The notes beneath the pieces were generated by a model. That model searched no databases. It was not told where the DNA came from and saw only the letters and a list, made by a program, of their open reading frames with translations. A stretch of 64,000 nucleotides of DNA from Ignelater luminosus (Eukaryota; Arthropoda; Insecta; Coleoptera; Elateridae), in NCBI GenBank assembly GCA_011009095.1, contig VTPC01090897.1:108732-172731 (forward strand), read 5' to 3'. A program made the translations under genes and the position numbers. Positions within the stretch are counted from its first letter, which is position 1. Every line of letters starts with the position of its first letter. Positions 47,096 through 58,687 of the stretch are shown one piece after another.

Positions 47096-50000
47096 TAAAA
47101 CTGGTTTTGCTTCTCATTCCAGTTTATGAAGTGTCTAAAAGTCATAATTTAAGCCCGTACGTTTTAGGTCGGAATTTAAGAATCAACTCCCACCAACGGG
47201 GTAGGCAGGTTATACCGCCGCGCGGACCGAATCACAAGCAATGCATGCGTTGCAATAGCCATGTGTGCAAGACTGGTGAGAGGCAAAAACCTAAAAGTCA
47301 TAATGCTCAGTATGTGATTGCGTGTGTTACTTGTTAAAGACTTACAAGATTTAATCAAGTAATCCATGGTAGTTACTGTTGAAAGCATAATCTAAGTGCA
47401 AGACTCTATGGATTATTCCCTTGAAGAGCCTAAAACCTAGTCTATCTTACTAGATGCATCCATTTTATGAAGTTTTCTTGGTGGCAAAAAATTTAGGTAG
47501 TTTTTATCATTTGTTGGTTTGTTTAGATATCGTGAACCCACATCTCATCAAAATTTGCACCTCTATTTTGAGATTCTGACATGCTTAAACGAGTCTTTCT
47601 TAATAAAGAAAGTTAAGCTAGTTTGATACTCAACGTGCTGCAATTTTTAATGACACAAATGTATAAAATAAATTTCTCTCTTAGAAAACACTGACTGAAT
47701 CTGCGAAGGAGCAAAAGTAGCTTATTTTGATAATCTGGAGATAATAAGATCATTTGGTCAGTTCAATCTTTTTAAAAAAAAGGCATTTTTTTATCCCGAG
47801 AATTCTCCTCATACAATTTGCATGCTGATGTACAAAACACGCCTACTTATGCAAAGTTTTTAAAATTCATTATACTAGGGTTTACGATAACACAGCCTTT
47901 TTCGACTTGTCACGAGACGGGGCTGCAGATTATCAGAAGCTATAGAAAGAAAAAACTAATAGTCTCAAGTCCTCTGGTATGAATTCAAAAAGTAAAAGCG
48001 GCGTATCAAGCAGATACAAATAGCCTTCGAAGGTTGTAATTGCAGCTTAAGCCGGAATGGCATTAATATGACTATTACCTCTCTCTTAGTCTTGTGAATA
48101 CGTTCTGGTTAAGAAATTATTTTTGAAATTAAACTAGAAAATTCAGTTTTGAAGCTCTTGAAACAAATTGCAGAATAGGTAAAGCCAAAACAGAAAAGAC
48201 TTTGACATTCTAAAGTCGTCTAAAGTGGACAAAATTGGTATAATTCTAGAGCTTTCAAGAATTTGATGAGCATATTTGCCTTTATTGTTGGATACAGTTT
48301 CGTTTATTGTCGGGCTGGTGTTGTATTGAAATGATCTCAATGTCAATTTAAACTAATTTGGAGATTTTAGACTAAATACCTGTTGGTTTAATTTTAACAG
48401 TAGTTTGAATCCACTTTCAATGGGATTTAGTTTTGGGTTAATCTTAGCACAATGGAGAAACCGCTTTTTGACCGTTATTCAACCACTTTGGAGATGTTAA
48501 TGCATAGTTACAATATAATCCCTTGTAGGCTTTACAAAAACTAATTATAGGTCATCGACTGTAATAAAAGCTGTGATGTCAATAGAATAACCTGCCATAG
48601 AAAGTTGATAAATTATTTCCACCCTCATCTTCTAATTTATTCCATTAATTAATAGAACAACTTCATTAAGAACAAATATACATCTCCATAATAGGTACGC
48701 ATAAATCCATTGATGTAGATTTTGTTTTTCTTAGAATTATTTACTTAAGAAAATCTGAGTAAAAAGAATGATAACACTTCTACAAAAAATTAGAATAAAT
48801 ATTTTGGAGAGTTCATATTATGTGTATTTACAGGCAGTTTCTGTGTGTCATGCACGTGTGATGATGAATTTAATGTTCATTTGAAGACAAACATCTGTAG
48901 GAGCTCCTGAAAATAGAACGTGTGAGCCTGGCTGCACTTTTCAAGTTTCTCAAGGAACCCAGAACCACAACGAGAGCATCTTTCCAGGAAGAAAGGGTGC
49001 CATACGTCTACAATTAAGAGATTTTTAAGGTTTTTCTGCGAATGTATGAAAATTATTAGCGGTCTGTTTTAAAATCGCCGTGGGAAATCTGTTTCGAAAT
49101 TTTAAAAAAGTTGAAAGACAAAGAAATTTTTAAAAAATCTGTAATTAGTACCTAAAGGTTATTATGAACTAATAAAACTAATATTTACTTTAGAAGGTTT
49201 TAATTAAAATGCGGATGCAAAACTGAAAATAATTACTTAATACGGACATTAAAAATGAATTAATTATAAGTTATTGAATGAATTTCGCAATGACTTTGGT
49301 GTAATAATATGACATTGTGAAAGTACGTTATTATTAATAATAACAAATACTAACAAGTTTCAAATCCGCTAGAAATAGTAGCATGATTACAGAAAGTAAA
49401 ACCTGATATTGACAAATAAAAATGCAAATATTTCTCAAGGTAGGCTGGTTACACTTGATCCAATGCAGCTGCTCATGCAGTACAACTGCAGTTGATATCA
49501 CAAACAGGTGACTTTTATTAATAATGTCTATGGTAAAAAAATGTCTTATTACAGCGATTCTCGTTTGAAAATGGTAATAAACAGGATTCACCCTATCAGC
49601 CATGTTAATTTCATGTTTTCTTATAATAATTGCATCTATTACTCGTTCACTGATACCTATACTTAGATGTAATATGAAGATGACAACAAAAGAACTAGTC
49701 CTGTAATCTGTAAAAATCAGAATTCCGGAGTATTATGAAATATCTTCAGAAATTAGTTAAGGTAGATTGCAATATTACTGGAAAGAAGGTTTAGCATTGA
49801 AAATCACGATCTTTTTTGAAGCTGGATATTGTTACGGCTCGATTTTCACTTAGGTTATTAATTCAGCAAATTTCTGTCTGCGTTCAGCTTTAGCAGAATA
49901 AATTCGTTTTAATTCCACTTTTTACGATAACTCTTTATCGGGTAGTATTGGTCTTTTTAAAACTCTTATCATTTTTCCGCTTTGCAGAAAAAGAGAATTT

Positions 50001-50200
50001 GAACGATCGTCGTGCGTAAAGGTTCGAAGTTGATCTTGCACCGTTGAATAATATTCTTTTTCCTAGTGGCAGATTAGGATGTTTAAGACTAAATTAATGA
50101 ACTATTTGGCGCATTTGGTGCATTTGCTGCGTTAAATTCTCGTCGCTGTTGGCAAATTAACAGTAATCGGCGCCGATTTGATCCACTATCAAGGCCACAC
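47096..50200. other. Intergenic, no gene seen
   Basis: AT-rich with short frames. No transposon end, RNA gene or coding motif recognised. Confidence 0.5.
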
Positions 50201-50260
50201 ACCAACTTGAGCTCCTTCCTTTTTAGTCTTTTTACCGTGTTTCTGTTATCTTGCAAAAGC

Positions 50261-50369
50261 GATCGCATATCTGGGAACAGTACCCCGGCTATTCGAGGAA
50301 GATACGGAGACCCGTCCGCGGGAATGTCTAGCTTCTATTCAGAAGCACTTCAAGATTACTGCATTTCGG
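50261..50369 (+). other. Possible coding exon, unidentified
   Basis: A GC-balanced patch of about 110 bp lies between a pyrimidine-rich acceptor-like string ending TTATCTTGCAAAAG (about 50260) and a donor-like GTATGTGAT after CATTTCG (50369). Two frames are open across it: one reads GRYGDPSAGMSSFYSEALQD, the other LGTVPRLFEEDTETRPRECL. Either looks more like protein than the surrounding AT-rich DNA, but no family is recognised and no neighbouring exon was found. Confidence 0.25.
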
Positions 50370-50743
50370 TATGTGATATTGCTGCAATGTGCAAACCAAA
50401 AATAAAATAAAAGAAATAATCGATATACAGTTATACATTTGTTGCTGTGGATAGGACTAATAAATGAATAAATTTAAATAATCACGCTAAATTGTTTTGA
50501 ATTTAATAGAATCTACGATATGCAGATATGTTGAACTAAAGTGGGAATGGTAAGGTAACTTGCCAGAGTGATCTTGTCTTGATCATGTATCCTGCATAGT
50601 ACCAGCGGTTTGTAATGAGTCGGCCATTAACGATAAAAGCAGACTATCATATGTAAGGAGTTGCTTAACAAGTTGCTGCTGCTATATCTTCAGCAGACTT
50701 AGTTACGTCAGACTATTTAGGTATTGGCAATTCTTCATCTGTA

Positions 50744-50771
50744 CGAGGGTGGTCTGAAAAGTTTCCGACCT
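50744..50771 (+). repeat. Left terminal inverted repeat of the mariner element
   Basis: 28 bp; 27 of 28 match the reverse complement of 52000-52027. Preceded by TA. Confidence 0.95.
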
Positions 50772-50921
50772 CAACGTGAAGATGGCAGCACTCGTAAATA
50801 AAAGCTACTGAATTTCGTTGTTCATCTGTTGACAGTTACTCACCAAAGTCTCAGCCATTTTGGACGCGCAGTTTTTATGTAACAGTCGTTTGAGTGAGTT
50901 GATGCGAGTTTTTTTGTGAAA

Positions 50922-51962
50922 ATGGACAAAATCGAGTATCGAGCTGTCATTAAATATTTGTTTTTGAAAGGCAATACGCCTTCGCAAATAAAAGATGAGT
51001 TGGATTCTGTGTATGGGGACTCTGCACCATCATTTACCACAGTGAAATTTTGGGCTGCTGAATTTAAACGTGGCCGTAAGAGCTTGGGAGACGATGAACG
51101 TTCGGGACGTCCAAAAACTGCAACTACCGACGAAAACATCGCCAAAGTTCACCAAATGGTGCTAGACGACCGCCGAATTAAAGTGAGAGAGATAGCAGTG
51201 GTTATGAACATGTCAAAAGAACGTGTTTGTCACATATTAAATCAACATTTAGGCATGAGAAAGCTGTCCGCGCGTTGGGTGCCGCGTTTGCTCACGTTAG
51301 ACCAAAAACGTGTTCGAATGAATATTTCCAACGCTCTTTTGGCGCAGTTTAGGCGAAATAAATCCGAGTTTTGGCGCCGATTAATTACTGTAGATGAAAC
51401 TTGGATACACCATTATACGCCCGAAACAAAAATACAGTCCAAACAGTGGACTGCAAAGGGGGAACCGGCTCCAAAAAAAGCAAAAACTGTTTTTTCGGCT
51501 GGGAAAGTGATGGCGACCGTTTTTTGGGATAGTCATGGAGTTATTTTAATCGATTATCTTCAAAAAGGAAAAACCATTACAGGAGCATACTATGCATCAT
51601 TACTTGACAAGCTGAAGGCAGAACTTGCGAAAAAACGGCCACATTTGCAGAAAAAGAAAATCCTGTTTCACCAAGACAACGCACCGTCTCACACCTCAGC
51701 GGTTGCCATGGCGAAAATCCACGAATTACGGTTTGAACTGCTTGACCATCCGCCTTACTCACCAGATCTAGCCCCAAGCGACTTCTTTTTGTCCCCTCAT
51801 CTAAAAATTGCGCTCGGAGGACAAAGATTTTCGTCAAACGAAGAGGCAATCACCTTCGTGAACAATTATTTTGCAGAGAAAAGTGGCGAGTACTATTTGG
51901 ACGGGTTACAGAGATGGGAGCAGAAGTGTGTAGAGTTACAAGGAGACTATGTTGAAAAATAA
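50922..51962 (+). CDS. mariner transposase, irritans subfamily
   Basis: A 346-residue DDD transposase that cuts and pastes the element at TA sites in the nucleus. The first ATG is 50922 (MDKIEYRAVIKYLFLKGNTP); the frame is open two codons further but only from a GTG, so ATG is preferred and gives the usual family length. Residues 1-110 form the two helix-turn-helix DNA-binding parts, linked by DDERSGRPKTATTDENI. The WVPHEL-type linker reads WVPRLLT. Catalytic residues lie in LITVDETWIHHYTPE, FHQDNAPSHTS and YSPDLAPSDFFL, with 34 residues between the second and third Asp. The family signature YSPDLAPSDFFLF ends in Ser here (FFLS), and the WVPHEL His-Glu pair is replaced; both may affect activity. 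There are no stops or frameshifts. Confidence 0.94.
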   Translation: MDKIEYRAVIKYLFLKGNTPSQIKDELDSVYGDSAPSFTTVKFWAAEFKRGRKSLGDDERSGRPKTATTDENIAKVHQMVLDDRRIKVREIAVVMNMSKERVCHILNQHLGMRKLSARWVPRLLTLDQKRVRMNISNALLAQFRRNKSEFWRRLITVDETWIHHYTPETKIQSKQWTAKGEPAPKKAKTVFSAGKVMATVFWDSHGVILIDYLQKGKTITGAYYASLLDKLKAELAKKRPHLQKKKILFHQDNAPSHTSAVAMAKIHELRFELLDHPPYSPDLAPSDFFLSPHLKIALGGQRFSSNEEAITFVNNYFAEKSGEYYLDGLQRWEQKCVELQGDYVEK

Positions 51963-51999
51963 AAAAAAATTTTCAGAAAAAATGTCTTGTATCTTTGTT

Positions 52000-52027
52000 A
52001 GGTCGGAAACTTTTGAGACCACCCTCG
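52000..52027 (-). repeat. Right terminal inverted repeat of the mariner element
   Basis: 28 bp, 38 bp after the transposase stop codon, followed by TA at 52028-52029. Confidence 0.95.
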
Positions 52028-52029
52028 TA

Positions 52030-54659
52030 AGTACATAATACAGAAGCTTAAGAAATACAAACACCATCTTGGTGCGAGCGTATCAAGGCCGCATTTCTGT
52101 TTATTTTATGTATTTTGCCAATAGCGAGCATTAAAGATAAAAGTACCGCATCGTGCATGTTAAAAATGTTCTAATCATTTTTTACAGTTAGAAATTTATG
52201 AATTATCAAACCAATTTGAAGAATCCAAAGGCATCTGGCATGCCAACGATCTAAAACTAAACCAGGAAACATTCTGTTTTAATTATTGGTCTCCCTTTGT
52301 ATCATTTTGCTTTTGTTTTTAGGGGTACATTACTGTTCGGCTTCATCCAGTTTTGTCTTTTCTCATTCCATACTAAATCGTATAGTCTCTTCCTTTTTCT
52401 CTAGGTTTCCGCCGTGGACTACAGACTGCGCTTATGGCTTGAGGCTTACCCAAACCCATCTTACTTTGTGATGCGCTCCTCTAGGTCGAGGTTTTACCTT
52501 TATGCATCCCAGGAGAAAGATGTGAAATTTTTTGCCCTAGGTAGTCATGGATGATCTTGGATTTAAAGTGATTTTCTCTTCCAGACCTGCTCAGTCTATA
52601 AATTGGGTAGAAACTTTGGCTGTCGCCGGGCAGTATCGTTCTTATAACGAATGTTGGGTTCTCAAACCTAGTCGTGTTGATGACCTCGTTAACAGAATGT
52701 GGCTTCTTTAATCTTGATTTCCTTTAATGTTTGTTTTGTCATTGGGTCTTCTGAACTTAAGAGTAAAAACCATTCTAATTCTGACTCTGCTAGTTAGAAT
52801 ATTTTGTTTTTCTCAAGTTATGTCATATTATAGCATCTGTATGAGTTTTATATTTTTAAAAGTCTAGACCGTTTCTCCAAGCAATCTAAATGACTTTGCT
52901 CATATTTTGGCTTTGTAGCTTAAAAATAAAAAAATAAAACTTCCAACAGATTCTGTCGATATGAAAGTCTCGCTTGTCTGGTATTGGAGTAACACAAGCG
53001 TACAAAACTAGGTCAGTATGGCTAAGAACCTAGAATTTTCTTAATATATTGAACAAGTCTAGTGAATATCTGTAGCGTCCAAGAAACGCCATTTGCTAAA
53101 GTGCACTGTTACGATTCTCAAAAGATATCAGTTAATTCTGAATTAACGTAACTCATTTTCACTAAAATGACATTATCCTACCGTGCAGGTGTATCAAAGC
53201 CGTTTTTTTTTATTTGCTCGACCTGAGTGTCTTGAATCAATTTATTAATTATAACAGCAGAGTGCCGTTTGTAAAAAATAATTTAATAAGTTACTGCGGC
53301 TATATTTTCTTTTAGCAGATGTACTGATGCAGTCAGCGGGAATTCTTTGGGAATTTCTTCAGATTTTCATTTTGAAGAAGTTAACGAATTGCGGGCAATA
53401 TCTTCGGGTTTATCATATACTGCGGGGTGAGAAAAGAAAGTACTTGGCATGAAAGTGCGATGGAAAATACTCTCCTCCGTCTTTAGAGGCATGCTCCACA
53501 ATCGACGTGACACGCCGGTGCGGCCAAACCACGTGTCTGATTGTTTTTGGATATTATCAGGTGTTATGTTGATTATGTTCATGTTGAGAGGTTAGACCCG
53601 TTAGAACTGTGTTTGCGTTAAATTAATTCATTCTGTTTTTTAATTTTCTCGGTTATTGTGTTGTTATTATCCATATAATTGTGATGGGAGGAGGGTAGAG
53701 ACTACTAGTTTAACAAAGTTCAGTGCATGCGGCCAAACTTTAAGGCACGCGTTTTCTGATTAATTTTTCCTTGCATCTTACTTTGTTTGTTGGCAAGTTG
53801 GTTAGGGTATGTTTTTATACAAGCAGCCCAGTATTCCCTTTTAATATGTATATGGGGTTTACAGATGTTGCTCTTTTTTGTCGGCTCAGCCAACTAACCA
53901 AGCATTCCATTGGCTGATCTACAGCTCCGTCTACAGTCCACTTCGATCCAAGATCGACAGTCTTTCAAATCCAGTCTACTCAGCAAAAAGCAGTAACCAG
54001 CTCCAGTAGCCATTCAGCTTTGTCAGCAGTACGCAGCACCTCAGCAGCATCAGTTGAAGAATTGTCGCGATCTTAACCTGAACCTTCGTTTATTCCAATC
54101 CTCTACTTTTGTTTCATTTAAAAAATAAATAAATGAAACCTAACCATTTTGCAAATAAGACCAAAAAGGGACCAAAAGAGTAAAATAACAAGAAAAGAAA
54201 AATAATATCAACAAAAAGAAAAAAATAACAATAAAATGAAATAAAAAGGCAAGAATAAATAAAAGAAATCTTAAAATAAATAAACAGAGGAATTCCCAAA
54301 AAAAGTCGTTAACAACCAGCGGCCCAGTAGGTGACAGACCGCCAGTGATATTTGCTTACACACTTCTGCTACTACAACCATATATTCAATGTGAAAGTAT
54401 GTTACGGTTGATTAACCCTAACTAAAAAAATTACGAGGACTGACTTTTAAAAGACCAGGTGATAAGAGGGCATGATAAATGATATTGAAATGGCTATAGA
54501 TCTCTTAGCTTCTCAAACTAGGAAATTCTTTGGAAAGGCTGGAGATAGTTTTTTGAAGTATTGAGTTAAGGTGATCTAATGAGCCCAGGCTAAATTTGCA
54601 AAACGGCAATTTTTACAAAATTTTCCCAGAAGTAGAATTAAGTGGTATTTACAATGGTA
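52030..54659. other. Intergenic; A-rich low-complexity stretch at 54115-54300
   Basis: No gene recognised. A strongly A-biased purine-rich tract lies at about 54115-54300, preceded by a C/A/G-rich stretch with CAGCA-like words at 53900-54070. No paired terminal repeats were found around them, so no mobile element is called. Confidence 0.45.
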
Positions 54660-55730
54660 TTAATATAATTGGGTAGCTGCAACTTTTCTAATTGCATCCA
54701 ATCTTGCAGCTTCTTGTTTTACAACCTCTAATGCTAATTCTTTGTTATTATCAGTAGAAAAATTAGCTTTTCTTTTCAGACTCTGGGAATCTTGGTCTAA
54801 GACTTCAAGCTTTTTAGTAATATGTGTCAGATCTATTTTAATAGGATCAAGTTGTTTAACTCTAGGCCTTAATTCGTTTTAATGTCCGCTTTATATGTAC
54901 TAAACGTTCACTGGTCAGATTCTGCCAAAACAAACTCTATTAGGATGGATCAATCATGTCTTGAAGCTCATTAGTAACATTTAACAGACTGATAATTATC
55001 AGGTATGAAGATTGAAGACTATCGTGAAGGGCTCTTATTGCATTTTTCTTCAATCACACCAGGAAGATGTGCAACGTTCATTGAGCACACTACAACCAAA
55101 AGCATTTACACCCGCAGGACTTACAACCATTATCATTATTATTCAATACCCTGCATAACAACCATCACAAACTCTACAGGTCTACATCTGCACTGTTCAG
55201 TAACTTCTTCACACTATAAAGTTAAAGAACCTTCTCCGGACTGGAATGCATAATGTTCACACTGGAAAAGATCACTCTTCTTTCAATAACATTCGGTTTA
55301 CATTCACATTGTTCTATATCACTATTGTAAAGCAACCTTCAATACCCATTTGCTTACAGAGAGAGAGGTGAAGATTTTTAGTTCTAACGGCATCTCTATA
55401 ATATCTAGGTGCACGCAACGCACATGTCTCACCGAATGTAACCAGGTTCATCAGGATTAATGTTGACAAAACAGTTTCAAGGTTTGTAATAACCCCTACA
55501 ACATTAGTTCGACCGTAATACTTATACTGAAGCACAAGGTTTCTATGTATTGCATTCACAACTTATTTTTCCACCATCTGCACTTCACATGGTCTTGCAA
55601 AATTATTTGGTGCAACAGGCAGTGGATAACCACATATCGGTAGATTCCTAGGAGTACCTTGTAAAGCATACCCATGTTAACCTACTAAACATTGTCCACA
55701 ATGGTGTTACTTAGTAGGAGCAAAGTGGCT
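54660..55730 (-). pseudogene. Laminin alpha-like relic: EGF-like repeats running into the coiled-coil domain
   Basis: Laminin alpha is a secreted basement-membrane chain. Reading the minus strand downward from 55730, in changing frames, the blocks come in the family's order. HHCGQC, then ALQGTPR and PLPVAPNNFARPCEVQ (55675-55588) match the laminin EGF sequence with NNFSPTC. Then YYGRTNVVG, NINPDEPG (compare SGNINPDEPG) and FGETCALRAPRYYRDAV. Then DIEQCECKPNVIERR (about 55316-55272) with CEHYAFQSGEG, EQCRCRP, and CLPGVIEEKCN-like blocks. The last part (HDSLQSSYL; LDPIKIDLTHITKKLEVLDQ; SQSLKRKANF) is heptad-like and fits the alpha-chain coiled coil, ending at a stop at 54660-54662. About five EGF-like repeats occupy 1.1 kb with no intron, but stops, frameshifts and lost Cys show it is dead. 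A retro-copy or an old duplicated gene are both possible. Confidence 0.78.
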
Positions 55731-55883
55731 GAGACTTCTGTTTGTTTGACGCAACATCTTCATAGTCAACTTAGTACCTGGATCAGGGGAGGGCAACTAA
55801 AGCTTGATGATGAAGAGAATGAGTATTTGAAAGAATGGCGTGTATACGTGACCTAGTCGACAAGCTCTCTGTTACACTATTAC

Positions 55884-56078
55884 CTAATAATTCTCAAAGG
55901 TTTTTGCCCATCGGGTTGTAATTGCCACTCCTGACTTAGATGCAGATTATTATTGAAGTGCTGTAAAGAATCAAAGTATCTATCATTTGCATATAGTAAC
56001 GGAATCCCAAATTTGTAGTCTATGCACTCCCAAGTATTTATTGCTTCAAAAGATTTGATGAAGACATATCTGTAACTA
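55884..56078 (-). other. Exon-like open stretch of 195 nt, unidentified
   Basis: The minus strand has an acceptor-like TTTTCCTTTTTTCTCAG directly before 56078 and a donor-like AG|GTAATA directly after 55884. The 195 nt between them are open in one frame (1 + 64 codons + 2) and of length divisible by three. The translation looks natural: SFEAINTWECIDYKFGIPLL then YANDRYFDSLQHFNNNLHLS. I do not recognise it. It lies about 150 bp upstream, in transcription sense, of the laminin-like relic, but does not resemble a laminin domain I can name. It could be an exon of an unrelated minus-strand gene. Confidence 0.35.
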
Positions 56079-57349
56079 CTGAGAAAAAAGGAAAATCCAT
56101 GAAAACACTTGATAAAAATGAAAATACGTCAGAAATTTTTGTGCAAAGGTAGCTAGAAAGGTTCAACAATGTCATGGTAAATTCTTGAGAGTTTCATAGT
56201 CAAATTGAAGAAGAAACTTCAATTACATAGTAAGTAAATACTTATTGCGAACTTACAATTTTGAAAGTTTTTATGTTTGCGACATACGAAAATTTTAACT
56301 TTGATCTGAAAGTGTCCTATAGGTTATATAATCAATTTGATGTAGAATAAGTCCATTTGACAATTTTCCTTATAAGCTTTATGGCAATAATGAAATTTCT
56401 GTATGTATAACCAAAATAAAATAAAACCAAATAAGAAAAGGAGAAAATAGTAACATCACTGAATGTCTTGGTGAAAAATAGTTCAGTGCAGTTCTCACCA
56501 TTTCACATCAATCCGCACAGTAATAATTACTTTAATTAGATTTTTCTTCTACTAACCCAGAAAGGTGATTTGGCTCGTTTTTGTTATTTTTACATCCAGC
56601 TTCACTCATGTTGTGTTCCTTCAACTTCCATTTCAAATGTCATCACTTTCTCTCAAGCTCTGTAATAACATAATTAAAAGTAGACCAAACTAAGAGTGGC
56701 AGAAGCATTTAAGTGATCACACATGCATTCGTATGTTATGTGTGTATGTGTGTATGAGAATGCGTGCAATGCGTACTGGTGACATCGCGGTCCCACGAGA
56801 ACAACACCAGGGCAAGCCCCTCTGGGATCGTAAGGGAACCCAGCAATGTGTATTACACATTTCATAACCCATCTCCCGTTGATACATAGCCGTATTTATA
56901 AATTTTTATGACGTTTTCGATTTTTTGTCCTGTTGCATTCTCTTATTATATCCGAGACAAACGTAATTTTTTCAATTAAAAATATTTTTGTCAACTTCCT
57001 AACGGAACTTATTACGTATTGCACATATGTTTCAACCCCGAACGCTATAATCATAACTGTGCAGAAAAGTAAGCGAAAACCTGTAATTGGATTCTTTTCA
57101 GGTTATGACAATAGTTGTTATGGAAAAATGTATTTCAGATCACGTAAAATTATACAAAGAGGGAGCGACTTCCGTTTAACACCTGTTCTTCAAGAAGAAA
57201 ACCTTGAGCAAGAAGCGAAAATAATTAGTAGTCATGTAATGTGCTTCTGCATTCTTTAAAATTTTTCATCTTCCTAATGGCTTGCAGGTGTTGAAACGAC
57301 AAGATTCGCCGTAATTATGAAATTTAATTAAAATTTCCAAAACATTTAT
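56079..57349. other. Intergenic, no gene supported
   Basis: AT-rich apart from a TG-rich microsatellite-like patch (about 56733-56760) and a GC-richer patch at 56770-56840. Open frames here have no recognisable domain. Confidence 0.45.
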
Positions 57350-57640
57350 TTTCCTTTCTTTTTCTGTAAAAATAAAACCAAAAAGTGTAACAAAGGGGGC
57401 AATAAATATTTCCACGAGGGGAATTAAGTAGGGGTGCAAGTGTGTAAAATAAGGGGGACACCGGTGGGAATTAAACTTTACTATAGCGACCTAGATGTTT
57501 GATGGCAGGGAATGAAAGCTCCAGTCATATCAGGTAAATGATCGACAAATAATAATCAATTGCCATTCGGGCGCGTAAACATATTGTGCAAGCACCACTT
57601 AGGGAGCGACTTTCACCCTTTATAATTTAGCAGTCCAAAT
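57350..57640. promoter_or_regulatory. GC-balanced non-coding patch, possibly regulatory
   Basis: About 290 bp with unusual G-runs (AAAGGGGGCAATAAA, AAGTAGGGGTGCAAGTG, AAGGGGGACACCGGTGGG) and no open frame. It precedes the open frame at 57774 by about 130 bp. A promoter or enhancer role is only a guess from composition. Confidence 0.2.
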
Positions 57641-57773
57641 AAGTAATGTATTACATTTGATATGTGGGTCAAAAAAAGAATAGAAAATAATTTTTTTTAT
57701 TATTTTAACACTAATTTTCTATATCGTGCATGGAATTAGTAATCAGTAGTACCCCTCTAAGATACCATAGGAA

Positions 57774-58148
57774 ATGGTACTGACCTACAATACGAATGTA
57801 AACAAGATGTTAGAAATGTCAACGAACGAAGTGTGCGATTACAAATTTGTCGTGGGGATGATTTTGGCGTATTTTGGGCGCAACTTTACGAACAATGGTG
57901 CGCGTGGCGCCACGTGGCAGGTAGGGCCATCAAGCGTGGGAACGCGGGTACGTACGGAAAGCCATTATCCGGCCCCCGATAGCGATCGCCCACAGTCATT
58001 GACTGTATCCGGAACAGTTTCCCATGTCGCATTAACAGCCGCTAATCGAATTGAAGCTTCCTTGACGATGGACAACAATGGACTGACTGGTCTTGTTACA
58101 CAGATTTGTTTACTATCAATTTTGAGCTTGCGGTGCGGTGGTGTTTAG
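57774..58148 (+). CDS. Hypothetical 124-codon open frame in a CpG-rich patch
   Basis: An ATG frame of 124 codons coinciding with a locally GC- and CpG-rich block (57860-58090; for example GCGCGTGGCGCCACGTGGCA). The translation has an N-terminal moderately hydrophobic segment (YKFVVGMILAYFGRNF), a Ser/Thr/Arg-rich middle and a hydrophobic C-terminal stretch (GLVTQICLLSILSL). No domain is recognised. A CAG|GTAGGG string near 57918-57926 could be a splice donor, so the frame may be an accidental reading through a promoter or first exon. Confidence 0.25.
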   Translation: MVLTYNTNVNKMLEMSTNEVCDYKFVVGMILAYFGRNFTNNGARGATWQVGPSSVGTRVRTESHYPAPDSDRPQSLTVSGTVSHVALTAANRIEASLTMDNNGLTGLVTQICLLSILSLRCGGV

Positions 58149-58687
58149 AGTATGAAACATTGACGGTTATAGTAAGAGTTTCACGTTATACTTGCTAATT
58201 GGTAAAGGAACATACTGCGTATACCTAGTTTCTGATTCAGCAATAGCTATAGGGTGTGTAATTGCTTCTATAATACTTTGAAGCCGTAAGAAATTTATAA
58301 TAACGTCGTTGATATCGTATTTTATATGACTCTGTAGTGAACCAAATACTAAATGTGATTTTGAGCATTTTTCTTGAAAAATCTTGATTACTATTGAAAT
58401 TGAAAAATAATATGACTCGATTTAATGGTCTGCAGCGGTTCTTTCCATTTCTATGTAATTATCTTTTTGATGGATCTAACTATAATAAAAATATTTATAA
58501 ACTAATTGGATTTCCAACATTTTCAATCTATAATAATATTAATATTTGAGAACTCTCCCTTTATGGTTCTTATCTTCTCTTATTTGTTAACTTGTTTCTT
58601 ATCTTACAATTAGTTTTCCATTTACTTTACCAAACACTTCTTTACTTGAATTTGGTTTTACTAAAAATTTTATTTATAAATTGAAAT

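Larger units (their letters stand above)
50744..52027 (+). mobile_element. Complete mariner transposon, irritans-type (DD34D)
   Basis: A 1284-bp element with 28-bp terminal inverted repeats at 50744-50771 (starts CGAGGGTGGTCTGAAAAGTT) and 52000-52027, one mismatch between them (position 13). It is flanked by the TA duplication at 50742-50743 and 52028-52029. It holds a single uninterrupted transposase frame. Near-identical ends and an open frame suggest a recent or well-preserved copy. Confidence 0.95.

Noticed and set aside
53880-54300. CAGCA-rich stretch followed by an A-rich tract, considered as the end of a retroelement
   Set aside because: No paired terminal repeats, priming site or coding motif could be shown, so no element is called.
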